DNA of 64,000 bases from Yoonia sp. F2084L (GTDB lineage: Bacteria; Pseudomonadota; Alphaproteobacteria; Rhodobacterales; Rhodobacteraceae), in the NCBI RefSeq assembly GCF_023015625.1, contig NZ_JALKAH010000001.1:496001-560000 (forward strand), written 5' to 3'. Within the stretch, counting starts at the first letter, position 1. The number at the start of each line of letters is the position of its first letter. Both the position numbers and the translations under genes were made by a program. Of the stretch, positions 8,874 to 18,289 are shown one piece after another. The notes beneath the pieces were generated by a model. It saw nothing but the letters and a program-made list of their open reading frames with translations. It was not told the origin of the DNA and did not search any database.

Positions 8874-10055
8874 TTAGCTGTTGAACTCGTAGGCGCGTTC
8901 ACCATGAACAGCGAGGTCCAAACCTGTGGTCTCGGTCTCATCATCCACCCGCAACGACGTCACCGCCTTGCAGATAAAGATCAGCGCGATGGTGACAACA
9001 ATCGTGTAGATGCCGACAATCACAAGGCCACCCAACTGCGCCGCCCAAGTGCCCGCCCCGAAGACGGCGATCATGATGGTGCCAAAGATGCCACCGACGC
9101 CGTGTACCGCGAAGACATCCAATGTGTCGTCAATCTTGAACGTGGTGCGGATCAGATTGACCGCCTCTTGGCACAGGATGCCCGCGACAGAGCCGATGAT
9201 CAGCGCTTCAACCGGGCCAACAAAGCCGGACGCTGGCGTGATCGACGCCAGACCCGCGATTGTGCCTGTCACCATACCAACGAGGGATGCTTTGCCGAAC
9301 TTCACGCGTTCCCACAACGCCCAAGTCAGCGAAGCGGCAGCGGCAGAGATATGTGTGACCGTAATCGCCATTGCCGCCCCGCCATCAGCCGCCAGTTGTG
9401 ATCCACCGTTAAAGCCGAACCAGCCAACCCACAGCATTGCGGCACCAATCATGACCATGCCGGGGTTATGGGGTGGTTTCGATGGATCGCGACGCGATCC
9501 AAGGAAGATCGCAAGGATGAGTGCCGCAAGACCTGCGGTTTCATGCACAACGATCCCACCTGCAAAGTCGCGCACGCCCACAACACCAAAGATACCGCCA
9601 TCCGCAAGCATGCCACCGCCCCATACCCAGTGAACGACTGGCGCATAGCACAGCAGCATCCACAAAGAAGAGAACAGCAGCACAAAGCCAAACCCGATCC
9701 GTTCGACGTAAGCACCGACGATCAGGGCAGGGGTGATGATCGCAAAGGTCATCTGGAATGCAAAGAACAACACCTCGGGCAGGGTGCCTGACAGCGTGTC
9801 AGCGGTGATCCCCGACAGAAACATCTTGTCCAAGCCGCCCCAATACCCGCTGGTCCCGGACCCAAATGCGATGGAATAGCCAAAGGCAAACCACAGCAGG
9901 CTCATCAAACAGGCGATGGCGTAGCAGTGCATGAACACGCTCAGCACGTTGCGTGCGCGCACCAACCCGCCGTAAAACAGCGCCAGTCCCGGCAGTGTCA
10001 TGAATAAAACAAGCGCCGTGGCCACGATGATCCACGCAGTATCCGCTCCGTTCAT
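8874..10055 (-). CDS. amt: ammonium transporter
   Basis: Amt/Rh family channel of the inner membrane, 393 residues with about 11 predicted spans. Family signatures include GLALFYGGLVR near the N-terminus, FAFQMTFAIITPALI and DFAGGIVVHETAGLAAL. The C-terminal HGVGGIFG segment carries the pore-region histidine and glycines. No signal-peptide-like leader precedes the first span. The gene stands alone: no PII gene (glnK/glnB) is next to it, although the usual bacterial arrangement is glnK-amtB. The NtrBC/NtrYX genes 3.5 kb away could control it, but I see no convincing NtrC or sigma-54 site in the 142-base spacer upstream. Confidence 0.96.
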   Translation of the reverse strand: MNGADTAWIIVATALVLFMTLPGLALFYGGLVRARNVLSVFMHCYAIACLMSLLWFAFGYSIAFGSGTSGYWGGLDKMFLSGITADTLSGTLPEVLFFAFQMTFAIITPALIVGAYVERIGFGFVLLFSSLWMLLCYAPVVHWVWGGGMLADGGIFGVVGVRDFAGGIVVHETAGLAALILAIFLGSRRDPSKPPHNPGMVMIGAAMLWVGWFGFNGGSQLAADGGAAMAITVTHISAAAASLTWALWERVKFGKASLVGMVTGTIAGLASITPASGFVGPVEALIIGSVAGILCQEAVNLIRTTFKIDDTLDVFAVHGVGGIFGTIMIAVFGAGTWAAQLGGLVIVGIYTIVVTIALIFICKAVTSLRVDDETETTGLDLAVHGERAYEFNS

Positions 10056-10197
10056 TGTCCCCTCCTTCAGGTCTTTTTGTGAAGGGCGTTAGGGCGGATT
10101 TGGGCTGCTTGTTAAATGTGCAAACGCAACAGGGATGGCTGAAAATGAGGGCGATTTGCGATGTGCTTAATAATTCAGCGAAAAATACCGTAGATGT

Positions 10198-10680
10198 CTA
10201 CGAATTGCGCGTCATTGAATCGACGGCTTTCAAAAATAGCGCAAGCCCATGATCCCGCGCCGCAGCGCGTACCGCATCACGGCCCAGCGCCCCGAACTCG
10301 ACCGTTTCCGTGGTGACAGTTGCGCCTGTTGCAAGGCCAAAACACACCCGACCTTCGGGCTTATGGTCTGACCCGCCTGGCCCAGCGATGCCGGTGATGG
10401 CCACAGCGATGTCAGCGTCGGAGTTGCGCAGCGCGCCTGCCGCCATTTCTGCCGCGACCTGTTCGGATACCGCACCATAAGCATCAAGCGTGGTCGACTG
10501 AACGCCCAGCATCTGCATTTTGGCGGCATTGGTGTAAGTCACGAATGCTCGGTCAAAGATCGCGGAACTTCCCGGCACATCGGTGATTGCAGCGCTAAGC
10601 ATGCCGCCGGTGCAGCTTTCTGCGGTAGCAAGCATGACGGCCTTAGCTTTCGCCTTATTCAGAAGGGTTTTTGCATTCAT
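10198..10680 (-). CDS. pncC: CinA family protein, nicotinamide-nucleotide amidohydrolase
   Basis: 160 residues matching the C-terminal (amidase) domain of CinA as a stand-alone protein. The active-site stretch [15 protein letters not shown] is present near the N-terminus, along with GIAGPGG in the second half. The enzyme deamidates NMN to nicotinic acid mononucleotide in the pyridine nucleotide cycle. Its ATG overlaps the pgpA stop by 4 bases, and pgpA overlaps ispDF in the same way, so the three genes form a tight operon. Confidence 0.92.
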   Translation of the reverse strand: MNAKTLLNKAKAKAVMLATAESCTGGMLSAAITDVPGSSAIFDRAFVTYTNAAKMQMLGVQSTTLDAYGAVSEQVAAEMAAGALRNSDADIAVAITGIAGPGGSDHKPEGRVCFGLATGATVTTETVEFGALGRDAVRAAARDHGLALFLKAVDSMTRNS

Positions 10681-11165
10681 ATCAGCACGATGTGATACAG
10701 TACGGCGAGCAGGGCAACGCCGATGGCTGCAAAGACCCCCGCGATGACATCATCCAGCATCACACCTGTGGGTCCATGCAGCCGGTCTGCCCAACCAACC
10801 GGCCCCCATTTGGTGATATCAAAAAGCCGGAACAAGGCGAAGGCGGCGATCCAGCCGGGCCAAAGAGCGAGGATATCAACATCCTGCCGGGCGGCGCCGA
10901 AAGCGAGCGGTAATAGCGCGATCCACTGGCCGCAGACCTCATCAATCACGATCTCTGAGGGGTCGTGATTGTCCTTGCCTTTGGTTTCGATACCCGTCGC
11001 CCAGACGCCGAAAGCGTAGGACAAGACGATCCCACCGATGAGCCCCCAAGGGCCAAAGAGCGTGTAAACCAGCCAACCGGCGGGCAGGGCGGCCAGTGAC
11101 CCCCATGTGCCGGGGGCCGGCCTTATGTGGCCCACGTAAAAGAAGGTGGCGATCAGATGCGTCAT
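10677..11165 (-). CDS. pgpA: phosphatidylglycerophosphatase A
   Basis: 162-residue membrane phosphatase that dephosphorylates phosphatidylglycerol phosphate to phosphatidylglycerol. It has about four spans and the conserved PgpA pieces [21 protein letters not shown] and the C-terminal [12 protein letters not shown]. Overlaps of 4 bases on both sides (ispDF upstream, pncC downstream) show translational coupling. Confidence 0.95.
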   Translation of the reverse strand: MTHLIATFFYVGHIRPAPGTWGSLAALPAGWLVYTLFGPWGLIGGIVLSYAFGVWATGIETKGKDNHDPSEIVIDEVCGQWIALLPLAFGAARQDVDILALWPGWIAAFALFRLFDITKWGPVGWADRLHGPTGVMLDDVIAGVFAAIGVALLAVLYHIVLI

Positions 11166-12295
11166 GCTTTGATCAACGTCACTGTGGCGAGAGAGGCAAT
11201 GCCTTCTTCGCGGCCGGTAAAGCCCAGTTTTTCAGACGTCGTCGCTTTGACGCTAATTCGGTCGCTTTCAAGGCCCATATACGCGCCCATCACGGCTTTC
11301 ATGGCGTCCTGATGCGGGCCGATCTTGGGGTGCTCGCAAACCAGCGTGCAGTCGACGTTGCTGATACCGAAGCCCTCGGATTGGGCAAGGTCCACCGCAT
11401 GCTTGAGGAAGATATGGCTTTCTGCCCCTTTCCACTGAGGATCGGAGGGTGGGAAGTGTTGGCCAATGTCGCCTTTGCCCAGCGCGCCATAAATCGCATC
11501 CGTCACCGCATGCATACCGACATCGGCGTCAGAATGCCCCAGCAGGCTGCTTGTGTGGGGGATTTGCACGCCGCAAAGCCACACATGATCGCCCGGCCCA
11601 AAACGGTGCACATCATAGCCATTGCCTACGCGGATATCCATTGTGTGTCCCATCAGTTTGGCGGCCCGGGCAAAATCCGCGGGCGACGTGATTTTTATAT
11701 TGTCTTCATCGCCCGCCACGACAGCAACGTCCAGTCCCGCTGCACGCGCCACTGCAACATCATCGGTTTCTTGCCCGGTGCTGGCTGCATGCGCGGCGAC
11801 GAGCGGCGCGAGGTGGAAGCCTTGCGGGGTTTGGGCGCGAAAAAGGCCCTCACGATCCTGCACACCACCGACCGTCCCGGCCGTTCCTTGCCAAAGTGTG
11901 TCGGTCACCGCAACGGCAGGGGCGGCCCCTGTGTGCGTCTTAAGCGCATCAAGCACCCGATCAATCAGCGCAGTGCTTACCAAGGGGCGGGCCGCGTCGT
12001 GGATCAGAACAGTGACGACCCCGTCGGCGACCGCATTCAGCCCCGCCTGCACCGATGCCGCGCGGGTTGCGCCGCCAGCAACTACGGTTGCTGCTGGCTC
12101 GCGCGGCCAAAGATCGGTTTCGATATCATCAGGGTGCAGTACCAGAATAAGCTGCGTGATTGCAGGGTGTGCCGCAAAACGCGTCATCGCGTGGGCCGCC
12201 ACGGGCAAGCCGCCAAGTGCTTGCCATTGTTTAGGAATATCACCACCAGCGCGTGTTCCACGCCCGGCGGCGACAATGATCGCCGCTGTTGTCAT
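11162..12295 (-). CDS. ispDF: bifunctional IspD/IspF of the MEP isoprenoid pathway
   Basis: A fused enzyme carrying out the third and fifth steps of the non-mevalonate pathway. The IspD half (about 1-215) starts [23 protein letters not shown], the nucleotide-binding loop, and has [10 protein letters not shown]. The IspF half (about 222-377) has [10 protein letters not shown] and [15 protein letters not shown], whose Asp and His residues bind the metal. The ATG at 12295 starts exactly at the catalytic loop and gives 377 residues; the longer frame from 12349 adds an unrelated tail. Fusion of ispD and ispF is common in alphaproteobacteria. A 429-codon frame on the other strand is a shadow. Confidence 0.96.
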   Translation of the reverse strand: MTTAAIIVAAGRGTRAGGDIPKQWQALGGLPVAAHAMTRFAAHPAITQLILVLHPDDIETDLWPREPAATVVAGGATRAASVQAGLNAVADGVVTVLIHDAARPLVSTALIDRVLDALKTHTGAAPAVAVTDTLWQGTAGTVGGVQDREGLFRAQTPQGFHLAPLVAAHAASTGQETDDVAVARAAGLDVAVVAGDEDNIKITSPADFARAAKLMGHTMDIRVGNGYDVHRFGPGDHVWLCGVQIPHTSSLLGHSDADVGMHAVTDAIYGALGKGDIGQHFPPSDPQWKGAESHIFLKHAVDLAQSEGFGISNVDCTLVCEHPKIGPHQDAMKAVMGAYMGLESDRISVKATTSEKLGFTGREEGIASLATVTLIKA

Positions 12296-12492
12296 TTCGG
12301 GTCCGTTGTCATTTGTCACAGGTGTAGGGTGCCGCGCGGCGCGACGCAATTCGTCAGTTTATCGGGCATACTGCACAATAATTAGGCAAATGCTGATTAA
12401 TCGGGAGTGAAACCCCGGTGTTTCGTTGAGACAGGGATGGTTTGGCCCTAAATCATTGAGAGCGCATAACAGTTAAGCGAACGATTATTCCT

Positions 12493-13482
12493 TTGGCACA
12501 AACCGAATCCTTGGTTCTTGACGATGTGGTTTTGACGCCACCGGTCGCACTTGCCCCTTTGGCCGGCATCACAGACCTGCCGTTTCGGCAGTTGGTGGCG
12601 TCGTTTGGCGCGGGCTGGGTTGTCAGCGAAATGGTCGCAAGTCAGGAAATGGTGCAAGCCAAACCGGGCGTGCGCGAACGGGCCGAACTTGGCTATGATC
12701 AGGCCGGGACAGCGGTGCAGATCGCCGGACGCGAGGCCTATTGGATGGCAGAGGCCGCGCGCATGGCTGCCGGCAACGGTGCCGCGATCATCGACATCAA
12801 TATGGGCTGCCCTGCCAAGAAGGTGACGAACGGCTATTCCGGCTCTGCTTTGTTGCGCACGCCTGATCACGCGCTAAGCCTGATTGAAGCGGTTGTTGAT
12901 GCCGTTGATGTGCCAGTGACGCTGAAAACACGGCTTGGTTGGGATGATGACAGCCTAAACGCTGCGGATGTGGCGAAACGGGCTGAGGATGCGGGTATCA
13001 AGCTGGTCACGATCCACGGACGCACCCGTTGTCAGTTCTACAAAGGTTCGGCTGATTGGGCCGCGATCCATCGGATCAAGGATGCGGTGACCATACCCGT
13101 CATCGCGAATGGCGACATCGTGGATGCAAAAACGGCGCGGCAGGCCTTGGCACTGTCAGGCGCTGATGGCGTTATGATCGGTCGCGGCGCGCAAGGGCGG
13201 CCTTGGGTGCTGGCGCAGGTGTCAGCGGCATTGCATGGCACCGCCGCCCCGATGATCCCGCAAGGGGCAGGACTTATCGACATGGTTTGCCTCCATTATG
13301 AGGCGATGCTGTCTTTTTACGGGGCCGAATTGGGCCGCAAAGTGTCGCGCAAGCATCTGGGTTGGTACATGGATGATGCGGGCACAGGGCCTGCACTGCG
13401 CAAAGCGATCCTGACACACGCCAACCCGCGGGACGTTCTGCGGGACCTGCCTGACGCTTTGAACATGCAGGTGGCGGCATGA
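12493..13482 (+). CDS. dusB: tRNA-dihydrouridine synthase (NifR3 family)
   Basis: Flavin-dependent TIM-barrel enzyme that reduces uridines in the tRNA D-loop. The catalytic Cys is in DINMGCPAKKV, followed by GRTRCQFYKGSADW and the phosphate-binding GVMIGRGAQGRPW. A TTG at 12493 is the likely start: the next Met lies past the conserved PPVALAPLAGITDLPFR, and no in-frame ATG precedes it. It is the first gene of the nitrogen block, the place nifR3 holds ahead of ntrB in Rhodobacter and rhizobia, and its stop overlaps the ntrB start as ATGA. Confidence 0.94.
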   Translation: MAQTESLVLDDVVLTPPVALAPLAGITDLPFRQLVASFGAGWVVSEMVASQEMVQAKPGVRERAELGYDQAGTAVQIAGREAYWMAEAARMAAGNGAAIIDINMGCPAKKVTNGYSGSALLRTPDHALSLIEAVVDAVDVPVTLKTRLGWDDDSLNAADVAKRAEDAGIKLVTIHGRTRCQFYKGSADWAAIHRIKDAVTIPVIANGDIVDAKTARQALALSGADGVMIGRGAQGRPWVLAQVSAALHGTAAPMIPQGAGLIDMVCLHYEAMLSFYGAELGRKVSRKHLGWYMDDAGTGPALRKAILTHANPRDVLRDLPDALNMQVAA

Positions 13483-14555
13483 TTTTGGGACAGGCGCTTT
13501 GGTCATCCTTGCCGGTGCCGTCCCTGATGCTGGACGGCGACGACGTCATCACCATGAGCAATCCGGCGGCAGAGAGCTTTCTGAACCTGTCGTCCAAGGC
13601 GTTGGTCGGCGAAAAGCTGTGGGAAAAGGTTATGATTGATGCGCCGTTGGAGGCGCCGTTCAGCCGCGCGCGTGAAAACCGCACGTCGCTTTTCGTGAAT
13701 GACGTCGATGTCGGCAGCGGTGAACGCGCGCCGATGTTGTGCAACATCCAGTTTGCGCCGTTGCAGGGCACAGATGACACGATGATCGTGATGATCAGCC
13801 CGCGCGAGATTGCAAGCCGGATCAACCAGAACCACTCGTCAGGCAAAGCCGCGAAGTCCGCGATCGGCATGGCCGAAATGCTGGCGCATGAGATCAAGAA
13901 CCCGCTGGCGGGGATTACAGGGGCGGCCCAATTGTTGTCGATGGGGCTAAGCCCGGATGATCAGGAAATGACTGATTTGATCGTCGAGGAAAGCCGCCGG
14001 ATCGTCAAACTGCTTGAGCAGGTCGAGCAATTCGGCAATCTGCGCAAACCAGTGCTGAAGCCGGTCAATATCCACGATATCCTTGACCGCGCGCGCCAAT
14101 CTGCGGCCGTGGGCTTTGGTGCGCATATGCTGTTTGTCGAAGACTATGATCCGTCCTTGCCGCAAACGCTGGCAGACGGTGATCAGCTATTGCAGGTGTT
14201 CCTCAACCTTTTGAAGAATGCGTCCGAGGCCAGCAAAGATGCTGGAACAATCCGCTTGCACACGTTCTATGACACGTCTCTCAGGGTTCATCGCTCGGAC
14301 GGAACGCATGCGCGTCTGCCTTTGCAGGTTGAGATTATTGATGATGGTCCCGGCCTGCCGCGCGAGATCGCAGACGACATTTTCGAACCCTTCGTGTCAG
14401 GCAAGGAAAATGGCACCGGGCTCGGATTGGCCTTGGTGTCCAAGCTGATCGGCGATGCCGGGGGCTGGATATCAGTGGACAGTGTACCGGGACGCACGGT
14501 GTTTCGACTGTCACTGCCGGTCGTGCCGAAAGACTATGAAACAGGAGAAGATTGA
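13479..14555 (+). CDS. ntrB: nitrogen sensor histidine kinase NtrB
   Basis: 358-residue soluble kinase/phosphatase that controls NtrC in response to PII. An N-terminal PAS domain (about 10-110) precedes the HisKA H-box [20 protein letters not shown]. The ATPase domain has the N-box LLKNASEAS, the G1 box DDGPGLP and the G2 box GTGLGLAL. No membrane span is present, as expected. It starts inside the dusB stop, and its own TGA overlaps the ntrC ATG. Confidence 0.96.
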   Translation: MILGQALWSSLPVPSLMLDGDDVITMSNPAAESFLNLSSKALVGEKLWEKVMIDAPLEAPFSRARENRTSLFVNDVDVGSGERAPMLCNIQFAPLQGTDDTMIVMISPREIASRINQNHSSGKAAKSAIGMAEMLAHEIKNPLAGITGAAQLLSMGLSPDDQEMTDLIVEESRRIVKLLEQVEQFGNLRKPVLKPVNIHDILDRARQSAAVGFGAHMLFVEDYDPSLPQTLADGDQLLQVFLNLLKNASEASKDAGTIRLHTFYDTSLRVHRSDGTHARLPLQVEIIDDGPGLPREIADDIFEPFVSGKENGTGLGLALVSKLIGDAGGWISVDSVPGRTVFRLSLPVVPKDYETGED

Positions 14556-15928
14556 TGGACGGGACCGTACTTGTTGCCGATGATGACCGCACGATCCGAA
14601 CGGTATTGACCCAGGCGCTGACCCGTGCCGGGTGCAAGGTGCATGCCACATCTTCGCTTGTGACGCTGATGCGTTGGGTGGATGAGGGCAAGGGCGATCT
14701 TGTTATCTCTGATGTGGTTATGCCGGACGGGAACGGGCTTGAACAGTTGCCAAGCATCGCCGAGGCGCGCCCCGGTTTGCCTGTGATCGTGATTTCCGCG
14801 CAAAACACGATCATGACGGCCATTCAGGCCGCAGAAGCCGACGCGTACGACTACCTTCCCAAGCCATTTGATTTACCTGATCTGATGAAACGTGCGGCGC
14901 GCGCGCTTGAGGTGAAACGCCGGGCACCGGTCACACGGACCCCGGATATCAATGCGACAGAGCAGGGTGGTGATCTGCCGCTTGTCGGGCGCACCCCTGT
15001 GATGCAATCACTCTATCGTTTGGTTGCGCGGGTCATGAATACGCAATTGCCGGTATTGATCACGGGTGAAAGCGGCACAGGCAAATCGCTGATCGCACGC
15101 GCTGTCCATGACTTTTCGGATCGGCGCAGTTTGCCGTTTATCGTGGTTTCAGCGCCCGATCTGGAAGGGATGGACGGACCCTCAACCGTGCTAAGCCGTG
15201 CCAAGGGCGGGTCGATCCTGTTTGATGAGGTCAGTGATCTGTCCGAGCAGGCGCAGGCGCGGATCGTGCGGATGCTTGATAGTCTTGGTGACAATGCGCC
15301 GCGCATCATGGCGACGTCACAATCTGATCTGATGGCGCGGATGGAAGACGGTGAGTTCCGCGAAGATCTGTTTTACCGGCTGGGCGGCGTGACGGTTGAT
15401 GTGCCGTCTTTGCGCGAACGCGTCGATGATATTCCGCTGTTGGCCGCGCACTTCCTGGCGCGGGCCGAACGAGAGGGCGCACCATTGCGCCGCTTTGGTG
15501 ATGCGGCCCTTGATCTGGTGCGTGCCTACAGCTGGCCGGGCAACGTGCGGCAGTTGGAAAATGCGGTGCGTCGTCTGGTCTTTACCGCCGCGGAAGAAGA
15601 AATCACGCGACCTGAGGTCGAAATGGTGCTGGGCAATCAGCCCGCGATTGAGCCTTTGCGATCCGGTGGCGAGGGCGAAAAACTCAGCGCCAGCGTTGGC
15701 AAGCACCTGCGCCGTTACTTTGATCTGCACGGGGGTGTTTTGCCACCGCCGGGCCTCTATAATCGAATCCTCAAAGAGGTTGAGGGCCCATTGATCGAAA
15801 TTGCACTGGATGCGACAGGTGGAAATCAGGCGAAATGCGCTGATTTACTTGGGATAAATCGCAATACGCTGCGCAAGAAGATCACAGACCTCGATATCCG
15901 CGTGACACGCCGCCGTAAGTTGATGTAA
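14555..15928 (+). CDS. ntrC: nitrogen response regulator NtrC, GAFTGA-less type
   Basis: 457 residues: receiver (phospho-Asp53 in ISDVVMPD), AAA+ domain with Walker A GESGTGKS at 171-178 and Walker B ILFDE at about 221-225, and a Fis-type helix-turn-helix at the end ([19 protein letters not shown]). The loop that carries GAFTGA in sigma-54 activators is gone: [21 protein letters not shown] runs almost directly into Walker B. Rhodobacter capsulatus NtrC has the same deletion and works with sigma-70 polymerase, so this protein probably does too. I used the ATG at 14555 with ACAGGAGAAG upstream; a TTG directly before it is also in frame. Confidence 0.95.
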   Translation: MDGTVLVADDDRTIRTVLTQALTRAGCKVHATSSLVTLMRWVDEGKGDLVISDVVMPDGNGLEQLPSIAEARPGLPVIVISAQNTIMTAIQAAEADAYDYLPKPFDLPDLMKRAARALEVKRRAPVTRTPDINATEQGGDLPLVGRTPVMQSLYRLVARVMNTQLPVLITGESGTGKSLIARAVHDFSDRRSLPFIVVSAPDLEGMDGPSTVLSRAKGGSILFDEVSDLSEQAQARIVRMLDSLGDNAPRIMATSQSDLMARMEDGEFREDLFYRLGGVTVDVPSLRERVDDIPLLAAHFLARAEREGAPLRRFGDAALDLVRAYSWPGNVRQLENAVRRLVFTAAEEEITRPEVEMVLGNQPAIEPLRSGGEGEKLSASVGKHLRRYFDLHGGVLPPPGLYNRILKEVEGPLIEIALDATGGNQAKCADLLGINRNTLRKKITDLDIRVTRRRKLM

Positions 15929-15949
15929 AACCGCAACAGAACCGTGGCA

Positions 15950-15969
15950 CTGCTACGTCAGCGTAGCAG
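15950..15969. repeat. perfect 8-base inverted repeat between ntrC and ntrY
   Basis: CTGCTACG and CGTAGCAG flank a TCAG loop, 22 bases after the ntrC stop, and an A run follows. There is no T tract on the plus strand, so it could be a weak terminator, a protein-binding palindrome or an RNA-stabilising hairpin that separates ntrBC from ntrYX. Confidence 0.5.
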
Positions 15970-16025
15970 AAAAACCACAGCGATTGGCGGTATCGTGAGG
16001 GCAACCTCACCACAATAACAGGGCT

Positions 16026-18281
16026 TTGCGCGTGCGGCGTACCCTCATGGGACTAGATGTAACGCGATTGAACCGCTGGTTTCGCCAGCGGCATGTGCAA
16101 AGTGCGTTCACGATGGGCCTTGTGTTGGCCGCACCTGTGCTGGCGTTGCTGACTTATATCGTGGTCGGTCCGTTGGATCGGGGCGCATCATCGACATCAC
16201 TGCGTTTGGTTCTGCTGATGGACCTGATCTATGTCCTGATCGTGGCGGCGTTGGTGATGCGGCTTGTGGCGCGAATGGTCTCAGCGCGCCGGGCCAAATC
16301 TGCCGGATCACAGCTTAGCCTGCGCCTGACGGGTGTTTTTGCACTATCAGCCTTGGTGCCAATCGTTCTGGTCGCAGTGTTCTCGGTCACGCTGATCTCA
16401 ATCGCACTGGATGGTTTGTTTTCAGAACCGGTAGGGAATGTTCTGCGGACCTCACTGACGACAGCACAGGCCTATGAAGAGGAACACCGGCGCGAACTGA
16501 CGCGCGACGGGCGCAGTTTGGCCAGCTTTTTGAACCGGCAACGGCAGGCCAATCTGTTCATGGATGATGGTGAGTTGCGCCGGGTGTTGGGCGGCGTGCA
16601 GGCGCGGATTGAACGCGGCCTGACCGAGGCCTTTGTGATCGACGGGTTGGGAACGATTGCGGCCCGCGGGCTCAGGTCATATGAATTTGGATATGAACGA
16701 CCGTCGCCCGCGGATTTCACGCGGGCGGAACAAAACGGTCTGGCGATCATTCAGGACTTTGCCAACAACGAATTTCGCGCACTGATCCCTTTGACGGCGT
16801 TTCGGGATCGTTACCTTTATGTGACGCGTCCGGTGGATGGTAACGTGTTGTCTTTGTTGGATGACACCACCGAAACAGTGGCGCAGTATGAGGAGTTGCA
16901 AAATGAACGCGGGCAACTTCTGTTTCAATTTGGCCTGCTTTACCTTGGCTTTGCGGTTGTCTTGATCCTTGGTGCCATCTGGGGCGGGTTATGGTTTGCT
17001 GAACGGCTGTCGCGCCCCGTGGGGCGCTTGGTTTCGGCCTCGCAGCGTGTCGGCTCTGGCGATCTGGATGTGCGTGTGATCGAGGACGATGGCGAAGATG
17101 AGATTTCGCAACTCGGTCATTACTTTAACCAGATGACCAGCCGCCTGAAAGGGCAGCGTGATCAGCTGATTGAAACCAACAAGGCAACCGAGCGGCGCGG
17201 GCGCCTGTTTGACTCTGTGCTTTCCTCCGTGACGTCGGGCGTTGTCGGGCTTGATGCCGGGGGGCGCGTGACCTTTGTGAACCCATCAGCCCGTGGTTTG
17301 CTGTCTGTCGGCGCACACCCCGAAGAAACCGCTATTTCGGTCGCAATCCCAGAGTTTGCAGATCTCTTTGGTAAGGTCTGCGAATCTGACAATGAAAGTG
17401 TGCAGGAACAGATTAATCTGATCCGCAAAGGCCAGCAGGAAAGTTTGCTGGTGCGTATGGCGCAACGCCGCAACGTGGATGGGACGCTGGAAGGCTATGT
17501 TGTCGCCTTTGATGATGTGACCGATCTGGTCAGCGCGCAACGGATGGCCGCATGGGGTGATGTGGCGCGCCGGATCGCGCATGAGATCAAGAACCCGCTG
17601 ACCCCGATCCAATTGTCGGCAGAAAGGATCAAGCGCAAGTTTCACTCTCAGGTGGGGCATGACTCTGATAAGCTTGAACAGATGACGGATGTTATTGTAC
17701 GTCAAACCAATGACTTACGCCGCATTGTTGATGAGTTTTCCAAGTTCGCGCGGATGCCCGAACCAGAGCTGCACCTGAATGATCTGACGCAACTGGTGCA
17801 TGACGCGCTGTCATTGCAGATCGTCGGTCAGCCCGAGGTGCATTTCGCCGCTAGCATCCCTGATGAAGCCGTGTTGGTGGATATGGATGACACGATGATT
17901 GGGCAGGCTTTGACCAATCTGTTAAAGAACGCGGGCGAGGCGACGGAAACCTATATCAAACGTCACGCGCCAGAGGGTTACCGGCCCGAAATCCAACTGC
18001 GTCTGTCTTATGATCCACAAAGCGTGACGATTAAAATCTCGGACAATGGGATTGGCTTGCCTGAGGACCGCGCGCGGTTGTTTGAGCCGTATGTCACAAC
18101 ACGTGGCGAAGGGACCGGCCTTGGCCTGCCCATCGTCAAGAAAATTGTCGAAGAACACGGCGGTACGCTCATCCTGACCGATGCCGCCCCTTTCGCAGGC
18201 TACGACCACGCCGGGGCCTGCGCCATCATCCAATTGCCTGCCGCGACGCAAGCCGCCCGGGCACCAAAAATTCCAGCATGA
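16026..18281 (+). CDS. ntrY: nitrogen sensor histidine kinase NtrY
   Basis: 751-residue membrane kinase paired with NtrX. About four spans lie in the first 140 residues and near 300-325 (FGLLYLGFAVVLILGAIWGG), with a periplasmic stretch between. A HAMP domain (ERLSRPVGRLVSASQRV), a PAS domain and HisKA with [21 protein letters not shown] follow, then an ATPase domain with LLKNAGEA, DNGIGLP and GTGLGLPI. In related bacteria NtrYX responds to nitrogen and to redox or oxygen. The start is uncertain: the TTG at 16026 or the ATG at 16047 (MGLDVTRLNRW); neither has a strong ribosome site. Confidence 0.94.
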   Translation: MRVRRTLMGLDVTRLNRWFRQRHVQSAFTMGLVLAAPVLALLTYIVVGPLDRGASSTSLRLVLLMDLIYVLIVAALVMRLVARMVSARRAKSAGSQLSLRLTGVFALSALVPIVLVAVFSVTLISIALDGLFSEPVGNVLRTSLTTAQAYEEEHRRELTRDGRSLASFLNRQRQANLFMDDGELRRVLGGVQARIERGLTEAFVIDGLGTIAARGLRSYEFGYERPSPADFTRAEQNGLAIIQDFANNEFRALIPLTAFRDRYLYVTRPVDGNVLSLLDDTTETVAQYEELQNERGQLLFQFGLLYLGFAVVLILGAIWGGLWFAERLSRPVGRLVSASQRVGSGDLDVRVIEDDGEDEISQLGHYFNQMTSRLKGQRDQLIETNKATERRGRLFDSVLSSVTSGVVGLDAGGRVTFVNPSARGLLSVGAHPEETAISVAIPEFADLFGKVCESDNESVQEQINLIRKGQQESLLVRMAQRRNVDGTLEGYVVAFDDVTDLVSAQRMAAWGDVARRIAHEIKNPLTPIQLSAERIKRKFHSQVGHDSDKLEQMTDVIVRQTNDLRRIVDEFSKFARMPEPELHLNDLTQLVHDALSLQIVGQPEVHFAASIPDEAVLVDMDDTMIGQALTNLLKNAGEATETYIKRHAPEGYRPEIQLRLSYDPQSVTIKISDNGIGLPEDRARLFEPYVTTRGEGTGLGLPIVKKIVEEHGGTLILTDAAPFAGYDHAGACAIIQLPAATQAARAPKIPA

Positions 18282-18289
18282 GGTAACAC

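Noticed and set aside
8568..9401. 277-codon plus-strand frame across the COQ10-like gene end and amt
   Set aside because: Out of frame with one gene and antisense to the other; composition is typical of shadow frames.
11096..12385. 429-codon frame on the plus strand opposite ispDF and the start of pgpA
   Set aside because: Long, but antisense to catalytic motifs of IspD and IspF; the product is Arg/His/Cys-rich with no domain.
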